A stretch of 35,858 bases of DNA from an uncultured Prevotella sp. GTDB lineage: Bacteria > Bacteroidota > Bacteroidia > Bacteroidales > Bacteroidaceae. The first letter of the stretch is position 1; every line of letters begins with the position of its first letter. Made by a program: the position numbers and the translations under genes. Positions 7,383 to 16,261 of the stretch are shown here, piece after piece. The stretch is from NCBI GenBank assembly GCA_944320255.1, contig CALUGU010000020.1, positions 1-35,858 of the forward strand. Reading direction: 5' to 3'. A model generated the notes under the pieces. It worked only from the letters and a program-made list of their open reading frames with translations, had not been told where the DNA came from and made no database searches.

Positions 7383-8117
7383 ATGCCACTTCTTTCAGAA
7401 GAACAAAAACTTGAAAAGAAAATCATAAGTCGCTTTCAAAAAGCGATTTATGATTTTCATTTAATAGAGGATAACGATAAGGTGCTTGTCGGTTTGTCAG
7501 GTGGTAAGGACTCCCTTTGCCTTCTTGAGATGTTGGCTTTAAGGCAAAGGATAAGGAAACCTGATTTCTCAGTTGAGGCTTTACATATCAGGATGGAAAA
7601 CATCAAGTATGAGTCGGATGTTTCTTATTTGCGTGATTTCTCAGAAAGCCGCGGCGTTAAGTTCCATTTTGTAACGACAGGTTTTAATTCAGAGACAGAC
7701 AAACGCAAGTCCCCGTGTTTTTTATGTTCATGGAACAGGCGTAAACAAATGTTTATGAAAGCGCAGGAACTTGGTTGCAACAAGATAGCGTTGGGGCACC
7801 ACATGGACGACATCATCCATACGGCAATGATGAATTTGTTTTTTCAAGGCAGCTTCTCAACGATGCCGGTATGCCTGAAGATGAAGAAAATGCCGTTGAC
7901 AATAATTCGTCCGTTGTGCCTTGAAGCGGAAAGCGACTTGCAGCAATATGCCTTAAACCAAGGATATAGGAAGCAGGTGAAGTTGTGTCCGTATGAATCT
8001 GATTCCCATCGTGCAGATATGAAAGAGCTTTTCGGCAAAATAGAGGCAATGAATGATGAAGCCCGTTATTCTGTTATGACTGCCCTTGGACGTGAAAACA
8101 AGTTGGTAGAGGAATAA
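7383..8117 (+). CDS. ttcA: TtcA-family PP-loop ATPase (tRNA 2-thiocytidine synthase-like)
   Basis: A 244-residue adenylating enzyme. The PP-loop SGGKDS (39-44) binds ATP. Cys112 and Cys115 (CFLC) plus Cys202 match the three cysteines that hold a [4Fe-4S] cluster in TtcA, and LGHHMDD (138-144) followed by IIRPL (174-178) also fits TtcA rather than the lysidine synthase TilS. TtcA thiolates cytidine 32 of certain tRNAs; the family also contains close homologues of other specificity, so the substrate is inferred. The start is taken at 7383, two bases after the DUF486 stop. An open frame continues upstream but only overlaps that gene. A strong bidirectional terminator follows. Confidence 0.82.
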   Translation: MPLLSEEQKLEKKIISRFQKAIYDFHLIEDNDKVLVGLSGGKDSLCLLEMLALRQRIRKPDFSVEALHIRMENIKYESDVSYLRDFSESRGVKFHFVTTGFNSETDKRKSPCFLCSWNRRKQMFMKAQELGCNKIALGHHMDDIIHTAMMNLFFQGSFSTMPVCLKMKKMPLTIIRPLCLEAESDLQQYALNQGYRKQVKLCPYESDSHRADMKELFGKIEAMNDEARYSVMTALGRENKLVEE

Positions 8118-8160
8118 GCTAAGTATTATTTAGGCCAAGTAAGCATTCAATATCATTAAA

Positions 8161-8200
8161 AAGGCCCGCCTTCTGTATTGCAGGAGGCGGGCCTTAATGT
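8161..8200. terminator. Bidirectional terminator between ttcA and glyA
   Basis: AAGGCCCGCCT (8161-8171) pairs perfectly with AGGCGGGCCTT (8185-8195), an 11-bp GC-rich stem. A/T runs lie on both sides, so it can stop the plus-strand ttcA operon and the minus-strand glyA operon. Confidence 0.88.
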
Positions 8201-8217
8201 GTTTTTATATTTATGTT

Positions 8218-9498
8218 TTAATAGGCGAAAAGCGGATATTTAGACATCGTTTCATTTACTTTTTCACGCACTTTAGCTATCACCTTCTCGTCTTCCGGAC
8301 TATTGAGGACTTCCTCTATGAGGTCGGCGATGAGCACCATCATGTCTTCTTTCGCACCGCGTGTGGTAATGGCAGGCGTTCCGAGACGTATGCCTGAAGT
8401 CTGGAATGCGCTCCTGGTGTCGTAAGGCACCATATTCTTGTTTACCGTGATGTCTGCGGATACAAGGGCGTTTTCGGCAACCTTTCCTGTCAGTTCCGGA
8501 TATTTTGGCCGTAAGTCAACGAGCATAGAGTGGTTGTCCGTGCCTCCGCTAACAATGTCAAAGCCGCGTTTCATCAGTTCGTCAGCCAGTACGGCGGCGT
8601 TCTTCTTCACCTGTGCAGCCCATTCTTTGAACTCCGGTTGCAAGGCTTCATTGAAAGCAACGGCCTTGGCTGCTATTACGTGCTCAAGCGGGCCACCCTG
8701 TGTACCGGGGAACACGGCGCTGTTCAACAGTTGGCTCATCATCTTTATTTGTCCCTTTGGAGTCTTCTTGCCCCATGGGTTCTCAAAATCTTTGCCCATA
8801 AGGATGATGCCTCCACGCGGTCCGCGCAGTGTCTTGTGGGTCGTTGATGTTACGACGTGGGCGTATTTCAGCGGATTGTCCAGCAACCCAGCGGCTATCA
8901 GTCCGGCGGGGTGGGCCATGTCAATCATCAATATGGCGCCAACCTTGTCGGCTATTTCACGCATACGCTTGTAGTCCCATTCCCTGCTGTACGCCGAGCC
9001 TCCGCCTATTATTAGTTTGGGCTTGTGCTCCAAGGCGAGTTGTTCCATTTCGTCATAGTCAACGCGGCCAGTCTCCTTGTCGAGGTTGTATCCTATTGCG
9101 TGATAGAGGATGCCAGACGTGTTTACGTTCGAGCCATGCGAAAGGTGGCCGCCGTGCGCCAGGTTAAGTCCGAGGAATGTGTCGCCCGGATTGAGTACGG
9201 TCAGCAATACGGCGGCGTTGGCCTGGGCGCCGGAGTGCGGCTGTACGTTGGCAAATTCTGCTCCAAATAACTTCTTAACCCTCTCGATGGCTAAGTTCTC
9301 AACTTCGTCAACTACGCCGCAGCCTCCGTAATACCTTTTGCCCGGCAGTCCTTCGGCGTATTTGTTGGTTAGACAAGAGCCCATTGCCTGCATCACTTCG
9401 TCGCTTACGAAATTTTCCGAGGCTATGAGTTCCATTCCTTTCAACTGTCTTTGATGTTCTCTTTCGATGAGGTCGAAAATCACTTGGTCTCTTTTCAT
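8218..9498 (-). CDS. glyA: Serine hydroxymethyltransferase
   Basis: A 426-residue PLP enzyme that interconverts serine plus tetrahydrofolate with glycine plus 5,10-methylene-tetrahydrofolate, feeding purine, thymidylate and methionine synthesis. The PLP lysine is Lys222 in [14 protein letters not shown]. Other family signatures are ELIASENF (23-30), YYGGC (56-60) and DMAHPAGL (193-200). Length is typical of bacteria. It lies 49 bases after pyrI on the same strand and ends at the bidirectional terminator, so it is probably the last gene of a pyrB-pyrI-glyA message, linking pyrimidine and one-carbon supply. Confidence 0.98.
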   Translation of the reverse strand: MKRDQVIFDLIEREHQRQLKGMELIASENFVSDEVMQAMGSCLTNKYAEGLPGKRYYGGCGVVDEVENLAIERVKKLFGAEFANVQPHSGAQANAAVLLTVLNPGDTFLGLNLAHGGHLSHGSNVNTSGILYHAIGYNLDKETGRVDYDEMEQLALEHKPKLIIGGGSAYSREWDYKRMREIADKVGAILMIDMAHPAGLIAAGLLDNPLKYAHVVTSTTHKTLRGPRGGIILMGKDFENPWGKKTPKGQIKMMSQLLNSAVFPGTQGGPLEHVIAAKAVAFNEALQPEFKEWAAQVKKNAAVLADELMKRGFDIVSGGTDNHSMLVDLRPKYPELTGKVAENALVSADITVNKNMVPYDTRSAFQTSGIRLGTPAITTRGAKEDMMVLIADLIEEVLNSPEDEKVIAKVREKVNETMSKYPLFAY

Positions 9499-9547
9499 AT
9501 TGATGTTATTTTGGAAATATGTTTTTTATTTCTTTATATGTCTTGCC

Positions 9548-10003
9548 TTAGAGCAGTTCCACTTTGCTTATGTCCTGCTCCTTGTCGCAGTAGTGGCATC
9601 TTATGACGCCCTTGTCTTTGTCAATCACGGTGAAAACGGTCTTCATCGGCTCGTTGTTCGTGATACATTTGGGGTTGTTGCATTTTACGATGCCGTGGAG
9701 TTCGTCGGGAGTTTCCACCTTTTTCTTTTCCACAACCTCGTAGTTCTTGATTATGTTAAGCACCGCGTTAGGGGCGACAACCGACAAGCGGGATATTTCC
9801 TCGTCGGAGAAGAATTTGTTTTCCACTTTGATAATGCCCTTTCGCCCTATCTTTTTTGACAAGTAGTTATAGCCAATGGTTACAACCGTGTCAAGGTTTT
9901 GCAGGTTCAGGATGTTGGCCACTTCGTATGTTTTTTCAGAAGGAATGTGGTCTATGACGGTTCCGTTTTCTATCGCCGCCACCAGTCTTTCTTTTTTGCT
10001 CAT
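9548..10003 (-). CDS. pyrI: Aspartate carbamoyltransferase regulatory subunit
   Basis: A 151-residue regulatory chain of ATCase. The N-terminal part binds allosteric nucleotides (CTP, ATP in enteric bacteria). The C-terminal zinc domain has the four ligands Cys108, Cys113, Cys136 and Cys139 and contacts the catalytic chain. [12 protein letters not shown] (46-57) is part of the conserved nucleotide-binding half. The gene lies downstream of pyrB with a 93-base gap and upstream of glyA. Presence of PyrI implies a class B dodecameric, feedback-regulated ATCase. Confidence 0.97.
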   Translation of the reverse strand: MSKKERLVAAIENGTVIDHIPSEKTYEVANILNLQNLDTVVTIGYNYLSKKIGRKGIIKVENKFFSDEEISRLSVVAPNAVLNIIKNYEVVEKKKVETPDELHGIVKCNNPKCITNNEPMKTVFTVIDKDKGVIRCHYCDKEQDISKVELL

Positions 10004-10096
10004 CGTTATTTTGTTTTTAATGGGCTTTACGGTTATAGTGCTTTCAGCCCGGCATGGTTAACGTTATGGTGTATGGCTGCCACAGGCTGCGCCTTC

Positions 10097-11044
10097 TCAT
10101 CCGATAATTGTCTTATCGTTGATGATTTCGTCAAAAGAGATTCCGAGTACGTCGCAGATTATGGCCTCGCGTGCATAAAGCCCGTTTTGCGCCTGCTGTA
10201 TGTAGTAAGCGTGCGGGTTGGTGTCAACTTCATATTCTATTTCGTTCACGCGCGGCAGCGGATGCAGGATTTTCATGTTCTTGCGTGCGTTTTTCAGCAT
10301 GTCGTTTTTCAGGATGTACACGTTTTTTACCTTTTCATATTCCATAAGGTCTGAAAACCTTTCCTTCTGCACCCGTGTCATATAGAGAATGTCGGCCTTG
10401 CTTATAGTCTCGTCGTTGAACTCGGTGTGTTCTTTGAATTTGATGCCGTTTTCCTTGCAATACAGTTTGTATTCATCCGGCATGGCGAGTTCCTTAGGTG
10501 CGATGAAATGGAATGTAGGGTTGAAATGGCGCATGGCCATTATCAGTGAGTGCACCGTCCTGCCGTATTTCAGGTCGCCTACGAGGCAGATGTCGAGGTT
10601 TTCCAGCGTGCCTTGCGTCTTGTAGATGGAGTAGAGGTCGAGCATGCACTGTGACGGGTGCTGGTGCGCCCCGTCCCCGGCGTTGATGATAGGCACGGGA
10701 GCCACTTCGCTGGCATACTGCGCCGCCCCTTCGATGTAGTGTCTCATCACTATTACGTCGGCGTAGTTTGAAACCATCAGGATGGTGTCTTTCAGCGTCT
10801 CTCCTTTGGTGGCGCTTGTCACTTTGGCGTCGGTGAAGCCTATGACGCGCGCCCCAAGCCTGTTTGCTGCGGTCTCGAAGCTGAGCCGCGTGCGTGTGGA
10901 CGGCTCGAAAAACAGCGTCGCCACCACCTTGCCTTTAAGTATTTCCCTGTTAGGATGTTTTTCAAACTCTTGTGCGGATTTTATCAAATAGAGGATTTTT
11001 TCTTTTGATAAGTCTGCGATAGTTACGAAGTTATGTTTTCCCAT
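10097..11044 (-). CDS. pyrB: Aspartate carbamoyltransferase catalytic subunit
   Basis: A 315-residue enzyme that joins carbamoyl phosphate and aspartate in the first committed step of pyrimidine synthesis. Carbamoyl-phosphate motif STRTR is at 49-53, HPSQ at 129-132, and HPLPRVNEI lies near residue 270. The start is placed at 11044 ([16 protein letters not shown]), which gives the usual length. An in-frame ATG at 11083 would add 13 residues ([13 protein letters not shown]) with no family counterpart that I recall. A weak TAACTTAG element (minus strand, 11078-11071) would then fall just upstream of the chosen start. It is divergent from the penicillin-binding protein gene. Confidence 0.95.
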   Translation of the reverse strand: MGKHNFVTIADLSKEKILYLIKSAQEFEKHPNREILKGKVVATLFFEPSTRTRLSFETAANRLGARVIGFTDAKVTSATKGETLKDTILMVSNYADVIVMRHYIEGAAQYASEVAPVPIINAGDGAHQHPSQCMLDLYSIYKTQGTLENLDICLVGDLKYGRTVHSLIMAMRHFNPTFHFIAPKELAMPDEYKLYCKENGIKFKEHTEFNDETISKADILYMTRVQKERFSDLMEYEKVKNVYILKNDMLKNARKNMKILHPLPRVNEIEYEVDTNPHAYYIQQAQNGLYAREAIICDVLGISFDEIINDKTIIG

Positions 11045-11122
11045 TAATGCAGTGATTTCAAATTCGACTGCTAAGTTACGCATTATTTTTAATTTATGGT
11101 CGATAAATCAAAAGAAAAGTAG

Positions 11123-11130
11123 TATTTTTG
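11123..11130 (+). promoter_or_regulatory. Probable -7 element for the penicillin-binding protein gene
   Basis: TATTTTTG matches TAnnTTTG about 31 bases before the chosen ATG at 11161. No clear -33 TTTG is seen at the expected distance. It overlaps an alternative upstream start at 11128, which argues against that start. Confidence 0.5.
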
Positions 11131-11160
11131 CAGCTAATTAGTTTATATCCATATTATATA

Positions 11161-13461
11161 ATGAGAAAAGTATTTGTACGCATATTGTGGGGGCTGCTTT
11201 GCGCCTCGGTTGTTTTTTTGGCAATAGCGTTCACGTCTATATGGTTTGGTTGGATTGGTTATATGCCTGACATTGCAAACTTGCAAAATCCCATAAGCAA
11301 GTATGCCTCCCAAGTGTATTCGGTTGACGGTAAGATTCTTGGCACTTACAGCATGAACCGTGAGAACAGGATTCTTGTTGATTATGACAGTCTTTCACCA
11401 TATCTTGTCAAGGCCCTTGTCGCCACCGAAGACGAAAGGTTTTACGACCATTCGGGCATCGACTTCATAGCGTTGACGCGAGCAGTCGTAAAGCGCGGCA
11501 TACTTGGGCAGAAGAGTGCGGGCGGCGGCTCCACCATCACCCAGCAGCTGGCCAAGCAACTGTATTCCGCCACGGCGCAGAGCACGCTCGAACGTGTGAT
11601 GCAGAAACCTATTGAATGGGTTATCGCCGTTAAGCTCGAACGCTTTTACACGAAGGAGGAAATCATAACGATGTATCTTAATTACTTCGACTTCCTCCAT
11701 AACGCCGTCGGAATCAAGACCGCTTCCGACGTTTATTTCCGTAAAGAACCCAAGAACCTTAGTCTCGTTGAGGCCGCTACGTTGATAGGCCTCTGTAAAA
11801 ATCCTTCCTACTTCAATCCCGTAAGGTTCCCCGACAGGTGCACCGAGCGCCGTAACGTCGTGCTCGGACAGATGCTCAAGGCCGGCTACATCACGGACAG
11901 TGAATACCGGGAAGCCCACGACGCTCCCCTTGCGCTCAACTTCCACCGTATCGACCACAAGGACGGCATAGCCACTTATTTCCGCGAGTTCCTGCGCCAA
12001 TACATCATGGCCGAGAAACCAAAACTCGCCGATTATCCGTCGTGGAACCGCGTGCAGTACTCCATTGACTCTACGGCGTGGGAGAACGACCCGCTTTACG
12101 GTTGGTGCAACAAGAATTTCAAGAAGAACGGCGAGCCTTACAACGTTTACACCGACGGCCTGAAGATATTTACGACGATAGACTCACGGATGCAGCGTTA
12201 CGCCGAGGAAGCCGTCTTGCAGCACGTAGGCCATTATCTGCAGCCGGCGTTCTCTAAGGAAAACAGGAATAAGCCCAACGCACCGTTTACAAACGCTCTG
12301 ACGCCGGCCGAAGTGCGCGGCATACTCAATCGCTCGATACGCCAGAGCGAACGATACAGGGCGATGAAAGAGCAGGGAGCTACGGAGGAAGAGATACAAA
12401 AGGCGTTCCGCACGCCGGTGGAGATGTCCGTCTTCACTTACCATGGCGACGTTGACACTGTGATGACGCCGCTCGACTCGATACGTTACATCAAATCGTT
12501 CCTCCGTGCCGGTTTCGTGAGCATGGACCCGCACACGGGGGCGGTGAAGGCTTACGTAGGCGGCGTGGATTTCACCCACTTCACGTATGACATGGCCACG
12601 CAGGGCCGCCGCCAGGTCGGCTCCACCATCAAGCCCTTCCTTTACGCCTTGTGTATGTCTAATGGTATGTCGCCTTGCGATGTCGCCCCCAATGTGCAGC
12701 AGACTTACGGCAACTGGACTCCGCGCAACGGCAGCCGCGCACGTTACGGCCAGATGGTTACGCTTAAATGGGGCTTGGCGCAGTCGAACAACTGGATTTC
12801 GGCTTACCTTATGAGCCGTCTCAATCCGCAAGACTTCCTGCGCATACTCAACGATTTCGGCATCAACACTTTCGGCGCTTACCCCTCGATGGTGCTCTGC
12901 TTAGGGCCTAACGAGGTGTCGGTGAGCGAGATGGTGAGCGCATACACCACCTTCGCCAACAACGGAATACACAGTTCGCCGATGTACGTCACCAAGATTG
13001 AAGACAACGAGGGCAACGTCGTGGCGACCTTCCAGCCGCGCATGAACGAGGTGATCAGCGAGGAGAGCACTTACAAGATGCTTGAGATGCTGCGCGCCGT
13101 GATGAACGGAGGTACGGGCAGCCGTATGAGGTACCGTTACAACATAGAGTGCGACATGGGCGGAAAGACCGGTACAACCAACCGCAACGCCGACGCCTGG
13201 TTCATGGGCTTCACGCCGTCGCTTGTCAGCGGCTGCTGGGTGGGCGGCGAGGACCGTGACATCCACTTTGACTCCACACGTATGGGACAAGGCGCGAATA
13301 TGGCCCTGCCCGTATGGGCATATTATATGAAAAAGGTGTTTGCCGACCGTTCCTTGGGTTATGACCCTGACGAGAAGTTTGAAATACCTGAAGACTTCAA
13401 TCCCTGCTCGTCCGAGTTCGACGATTACGTTCCTGGTGGCATAGAGGAAGTATTCGAGTGA
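11161..13461 (+). CDS. mrcA: Class A penicillin-binding protein 1A (transglycosylase/transpeptidase)
   Basis: A 766-residue bifunctional cell-wall synthase. One membrane anchor (about residues 8-32) places the rest in the periplasm. The glycosyltransferase domain (GT51) carries ATEDERFYDHSGID with catalytic Glu90, and GGSTITQQLAKQLY. The transpeptidase domain has the three penicillin-binding motifs: S*TIK with Ser488, SNN at 542-544, and KTGTT from Lys669. It polymerises lipid II into glycan strands and cross-links their peptides. The start at 11161 is preferred because the promoter -7 element overlaps the alternative ATG at 11128. The gene is monocistronic and is followed by a palindromic repeat and hairpins. 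Confidence 0.95.
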   Translation: MRKVFVRILWGLLCASVVFLAIAFTSIWFGWIGYMPDIANLQNPISKYASQVYSVDGKILGTYSMNRENRILVDYDSLSPYLVKALVATEDERFYDHSGIDFIALTRAVVKRGILGQKSAGGGSTITQQLAKQLYSATAQSTLERVMQKPIEWVIAVKLERFYTKEEIITMYLNYFDFLHNAVGIKTASDVYFRKEPKNLSLVEAATLIGLCKNPSYFNPVRFPDRCTERRNVVLGQMLKAGYITDSEYREAHDAPLALNFHRIDHKDGIATYFREFLRQYIMAEKPKLADYPSWNRVQYSIDSTAWENDPLYGWCNKNFKKNGEPYNVYTDGLKIFTTIDSRMQRYAEEAVLQHVGHYLQPAFSKENRNKPNAPFTNALTPAEVRGILNRSIRQSERYRAMKEQGATEEEIQKAFRTPVEMSVFTYHGDVDTVMTPLDSIRYIKSFLRAGFVSMDPHTGAVKAYVGGVDFTHFTYDMATQGRRQVGSTIKPFLYALCMSNGMSPCDVAPNVQQTYGNWTPRNGSRARYGQMVTLKWGLAQSNNWISAYLMSRLNPQDFLRILNDFGINTFGAYPSMVLCLGPNEVSVSEMVSAYTTFANNGIHSSPMYVTKIEDNEGNVVATFQPRMNEVISEESTYKMLEMLRAVMNGGTGSRMRYRYNIECDMGGKTGTTNRNADAWFMGFTPSLVSGCWVGGEDRDIHFDSTRMGQGANMALPVWAYYMKKVFADRSLGYDPDEKFEIPEDFNPCSSEFDDYVPGGIEEVFE

Positions 13462-13491
13462 CGTCTTTTTGCGGAGAGTGCATCGATGTTA

Positions 13492-13647
13492 AGGATTTAT
13501 TAGAAGTTAGCGGGAGTTAGGCTCGTTTCACTCGCCGGAGTTAACGGACAATACCATAAATTTCAACAACTTGGCATTTGTCCGTTAACTTCCGTTAACT
13601 CCGACGCGAAGCGTCCAACTTCTACAAACTCTATTTTGACATACCCT
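13492..13647 (+). repeat. Palindromic intergenic element, copy 1
   Basis: One of three related elements of about 155 bp. Order on the plus strand: outer arm GGAGTTAGGCTCG...CTCGCC, inner arm GGAGTTAACGGACAA, core ending CAACAACTTGGCATTTG, inner arm TCCGTTAACT with a partial duplication (TCCGTTAACTCC), outer arm GACGCGAAGCGTCC, then a tail ending GACATACCC. The arms can fold into a long stem. It sits between convergent genes. No coding potential. Confidence 0.8.
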
Positions 13648-13680
13648 CTTCTCACAACATCTTGATATTCAACGGTTTAT

Positions 13681-13747
13681 AAAAGGTGCCCTTTTGCATT
13701 GCGAAAAGGTACCTTTTGCGTTGCCGTTTGTGCCATTTTGCAATGTA
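13681..13747 (+). repeat. Short tandem repeat, ~23-bp unit
   Basis: Two imperfect units begin AAAAGGTGCCCTTTTGCATTG (cut to 20: AAAAGGTGCCCTTTTGCATT) at 13681 and AAAAGGTACCTTTTGCGTTG at 13704, with a decayed third unit TGCCATTTTGCAATG. AAAAGGTACCTTTT is itself a perfect palindrome. This looks like a simple intergenic repeat and not a CRISPR array. Confidence 0.6.
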
Positions 13748-13779
13748 ATCAAATAGATATGTCATATCATTAGTAAACA

Positions 13780-13828
13780 AATTCTTGCCGATGATGTTTT
13801 TCGGCAAGAATTATATTGTCTCGTTTTT
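13780..13828. terminator. Bidirectional hairpin terminator
   Basis: AATTCTTGCCG (13780-13790) pairs perfectly with CGGCAAGAATT (13802-13812). A T run lies at 13824-13829 on the plus side and a weaker one on the minus side. It is placed to end the minus-strand 14.2 kb operon and any read-through from the penicillin-binding protein gene. Confidence 0.75.
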
Positions 13829-14235
13829 TATGCAATTTCTTTTTTAGCTAATCGGTATTTATTCGTTATGGCAGGCGATAATAAGGTAGTTGCTAAAACC
13901 AAAAGCCACAGATTACCTGTCAATGGATTATATGCGTTGAGAAGTTCCGTCATCGTATTCCCGTCCGCAAGTCCTGTTACAAATTCAAAAGCTATGGTTA
14001 AAACGCTCCAGCATATTCCTGTCAGCCAGCAATCTTTTGAGGTGCAAGTTTTCGCTATATGTGGCAACCACAACCAAGTTGTCAGGAAAATACACACGCT
14101 TAATGTAATCCCGCTAACAGGTAATGCCCATTTCTCGCTGATAACCTTAACCAATGCGTATTCCCGTAAACCTCCATTGAGGATTGCAACGGGAATAAAG
14201 CACAACCAGATTATGAGGGATTTCAATATGTTCAT
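13828..14235 (-). CDS. Small four-helix membrane protein of unknown function
   Basis: A 135-residue protein with four likely membrane segments (about 4-20, 36-58, 69-90 and 108-124) and a short basic tail (YRLAKKEIA). I do not recognise the family with confidence. Notable residues are the NGGLREY stretch after the first helix and the TSKDCW loop with two cysteines between helices two and three. Its ATG overlaps the stop of the double acetyltransferase gene by four bases (ATGA), so the two are translationally coupled. A transport or sensing role would be guesswork. Confidence 0.75.
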   Translation of the reverse strand: MNILKSLIIWLCFIPVAILNGGLREYALVKVISEKWALPVSGITLSVCIFLTTWLWLPHIAKTCTSKDCWLTGICWSVLTIAFEFVTGLADGNTMTELLNAYNPLTGNLWLLVLATTLLSPAITNKYRLAKKEIA

Positions 14236-15245
14236 AATGTTTTCTCCATGACATAGTTTGTCAGATAAAGCCGATTTGCCTTTGCTTTCTGTTTCTTTAC
14301 CACTGAATAGCCATACTTCTCGAAGAAAGGACGTGCGGTGATGCTTACTTCGACGCTTATTTTGTGTGCGCCATATTTATGAGCCATCTTTTCCACTTCT
14401 GAAAATAATAAGGTTGCCACGCCTCTCCTTTGCCAGTCTTTATGGACAAACATAGAATGCAGATAGCCTTCGGCGTTCATTGAAGAAAAGTCTACGATTT
14501 TGCCTTGTCTGTCAATCGCGCCTATATAATCGTTCTTTACAAGCAGATCTTTCCAATGCTCAATACAGTTTCCACAAGAAGCCCAGTCTTCAACTTCCTC
14601 TTGTGTGTAGTCTTTGGAATTGATGGTGAGGACAGTGGCGTGGAACAATGCTTGTATCTCTGGAATATCCAGTCTTGTCAGTGGACGTATGGGCAGCTGC
14701 CGCATAGATCTCCATTCATCTTTCGACATTCTCATAAAATGCTCGGTGCGGACATCCCCCAGCGGGGAAATCCTGTCTTCTTCCGTATGATGGAAACGAA
14801 ATCCGCATTTCTCCATCACCCTGCGAGATTTCACGTTGCCGTCATAATACCCGCACCAGACGGTGGTAAATCCTAAATCTTCAAAGCACTGCCGTAGCAG
14901 ACGGCGCACGGCTTCCGGTATCAAGCCCTGTCCCCAATACGGTCGGCCTATCCAATAACCTATCTCTGCTTCGTCAACCTGCATTTCGGCACTGTGCAAA
15001 CCATTTCCAAACATAATACCTATGCTCCCGATCGCTTCGTTGGTTTTTTTCAAGACCACCGCGTAAGTTTCAGGAGCGGCAAAGACAGTACGAATTATAT
15101 TCAAACTATCTTCCACAGATGTATGAGGCGGCCATCCTGCGATAGGCCCGATGGCAGGGTCTTTGGCGTATTTGTACAGTGACTTGGCATCGTTTTCTTG
15201 CCAGGGACGTAATATAAGCCGGTCTGTGACTATTTCTTTAATCAT
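14232..15245 (-). CDS. Tandem GNAT acetyltransferase (two fused domains)
   Basis: A 337-residue protein made of two acetyl-CoA-dependent N-acetyltransferase domains. Residues 1 to about 172 look like the RimJ/RimL family (TDRLILRPW start; the CoA-binding loop RPYWGQGLIPEA near 98-109; NVKSRRVMEKCGF). Residues about 180-337 form a second, different GNAT domain (IRPLTRLDIPEI; LHSMFVHKDWQRRGVATLL; ARPFFEKYGY). The RimJ/RimL part suggests acetylation of a protein amino end or an amine-bearing small molecule, but neither substrate can be named. It is the first gene of a two-gene unit with the small membrane protein. Confidence 0.9.
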   Translation of the reverse strand: MIKEIVTDRLILRPWQENDAKSLYKYAKDPAIGPIAGWPPHTSVEDSLNIIRTVFAAPETYAVVLKKTNEAIGSIGIMFGNGLHSAEMQVDEAEIGYWIGRPYWGQGLIPEAVRRLLRQCFEDLGFTTVWCGYYDGNVKSRRVMEKCGFRFHHTEEDRISPLGDVRTEHFMRMSKDEWRSMRQLPIRPLTRLDIPEIQALFHATVLTINSKDYTQEEVEDWASCGNCIEHWKDLLVKNDYIGAIDRQGKIVDFSSMNAEGYLHSMFVHKDWQRRGVATLLFSEVEKMAHKYGAHKISVEVSITARPFFEKYGYSVVKKQKAKANRLYLTNYVMEKTL

Positions 15246-15266
15246 TATTTATAATGTCAGATGGTA

Positions 15267-15415
15267 TAGTGGGAAAATCCGCCATTTATTCCAAAGGTGG
15301 CTTCCGTATCAATGGTTTCCAACTTACAAGATTAGCATATTGCTTCTATGTGGATTTAAATATGTACGGAATGAGTTGCATCTATCCGATTACAAAAGTA
15401 GGGGATTTTCCGCTA
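15267..15415. repeat. Possible MITE-like remnant with short terminal inverted repeats
   Basis: This gap holds no convincing gene. TAGTGGGAAAATCC (15267-15280) and GGATTTTCCGCTA (15403-15415) form imperfect inverted ends about 149 bp apart, and CCGCC...GGTGG can pair near the left end. It could be a miniature transposon or chance; I see no clear target-site duplication. Confidence 0.3.
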
Positions 15416-15560
15416 ATCTCCCATCTTCTAATGTTTTTATTTACTTTTGGAGTGAATTTTAGGGTATGTTCCATATTTTCAGCCTTTTGTCCTACCTTGT
15501 TAGGTGCAATCCACTAACCGTTTCTTCATTCACTTTTATTATAATTTGCCTTACGGTGAT

Positions 15561-15591
15561 TTTGCATTTCACTCAAATTACATTACCTTTG
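15561..15591 (+). promoter_or_regulatory. Promoter of the DMP19-family gene
   Basis: TTTG at 15561-15564 and TACCTTTG at 15584-15591 are separated by 19 bases, matching the Bacteroidota consensus. Predicted start is near 15598, about 18 bases before the ATG. Confidence 0.75.
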
Positions 15592-15615
15592 CAAGAAATT
15601 ATGTAATTGAAATAA

Positions 15616-16125
15616 ATGGCAAATATTAATGTTACATTAGAAGACGCGAAGGTGCGCGAGGCGGCGGCCGCCGGGATGGACGAATTTGTCAATTTGTTTG
15701 CCGACGCCGTGATTGACAGCGTGGGCGGACAATTAACCGAGGAGGCAATGGGGCGGCTCAACGCCGACCAGATTACGCTCGTCGCGTTTAAGTACCTGCA
15801 CGACGAGGTGATGGACGGGGGCTTTGTGCAGCTGATTTATAACGGCTTCGGCCCGTTCATATTCTTCAACCCCTTCGCAAAGGCCGTGAGGGAGTGGGGG
15901 CTTGACGACTTGGCCGCACTTGTCAACAAGGCCGGCAAGCTCTTCCGCAAGTACGGGCGCGACATCCAGCGTGATTGCACAGACGAGGAGTTTATGGCAA
16001 TGTTCGAGCAATACCCGGAGTTTGACGACCTCGACGACAAGTTTGTTGAGGACGAGGAGCAGTGGGTTGCCGCTGTTGCGCATTACATCGACGAGAATAT
16101 CGGGAGATTTGCGGAGATAAAATAA
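15616..16125 (+). CDS. DMP19-family (DUF4375) acidic protein
   Basis: A 169-residue, strongly acidic cytoplasmic protein with no signal peptide or membrane segment. LHDEVMDGGFVQLIYNGFG (about 61-79), followed by an Asp/Glu-rich C-terminal half (DDLDDKFVEDEEQW), is typical of DUF4375. The named member DMP19 of Neisseria is reported to act as a DNA mimic that binds the repressor NHTF; whether this protein mimics DNA is inference. It has its own promoter and no obvious operon partner. Sequence composition is richer in G and C than the surrounding gap. A short GC-rich hairpin follows at 16159-16175. Confidence 0.8.
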   Translation: MANINVTLEDAKVREAAAAGMDEFVNLFADAVIDSVGGQLTEEAMGRLNADQITLVAFKYLHDEVMDGGFVQLIYNGFGPFIFFNPFAKAVREWGLDDLAALVNKAGKLFRKYGRDIQRDCTDEEFMAMFEQYPEFDDLDDKFVEDEEQWVAAVAHYIDENIGRFAEIK

Positions 16126-16146
16126 AGCCAAAAGCCTAAAACCTAA

Positions 16147-16177
16147 AACCCACCCCAGCCCTCCCGAAGGGAGGGAG
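16147..16177. repeat. GC-rich palindromic repeat before smpB
   Basis: CCCTCCC (16159-16165), loop GAA, GGGAGGG (16169-16175), preceded by CCCACCCCAGC. A closely related unit lies just after smpB. It may act as a terminator-like hairpin for the DMP19 gene, though no T run follows. Confidence 0.6.
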
Positions 16178-16261
16178 TTTGATATGCAAAGGTGTGGTGT
16201 TTGATGGTTATGATTGTTTTATATGGCCTATGGTTTTTATAGACTTTATTAAATAAGTACA

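Noticed and set aside
13681-13747. CRISPR-like repeats after the penicillin-binding protein gene
   Set aside because: Contiguous imperfect 23-bp units without spacers.
15254-15517. 87-codon open frame before the DMP19-family gene
   Set aside because: It crosses the possible MITE ends and reads like translated non-coding DNA; no family match.
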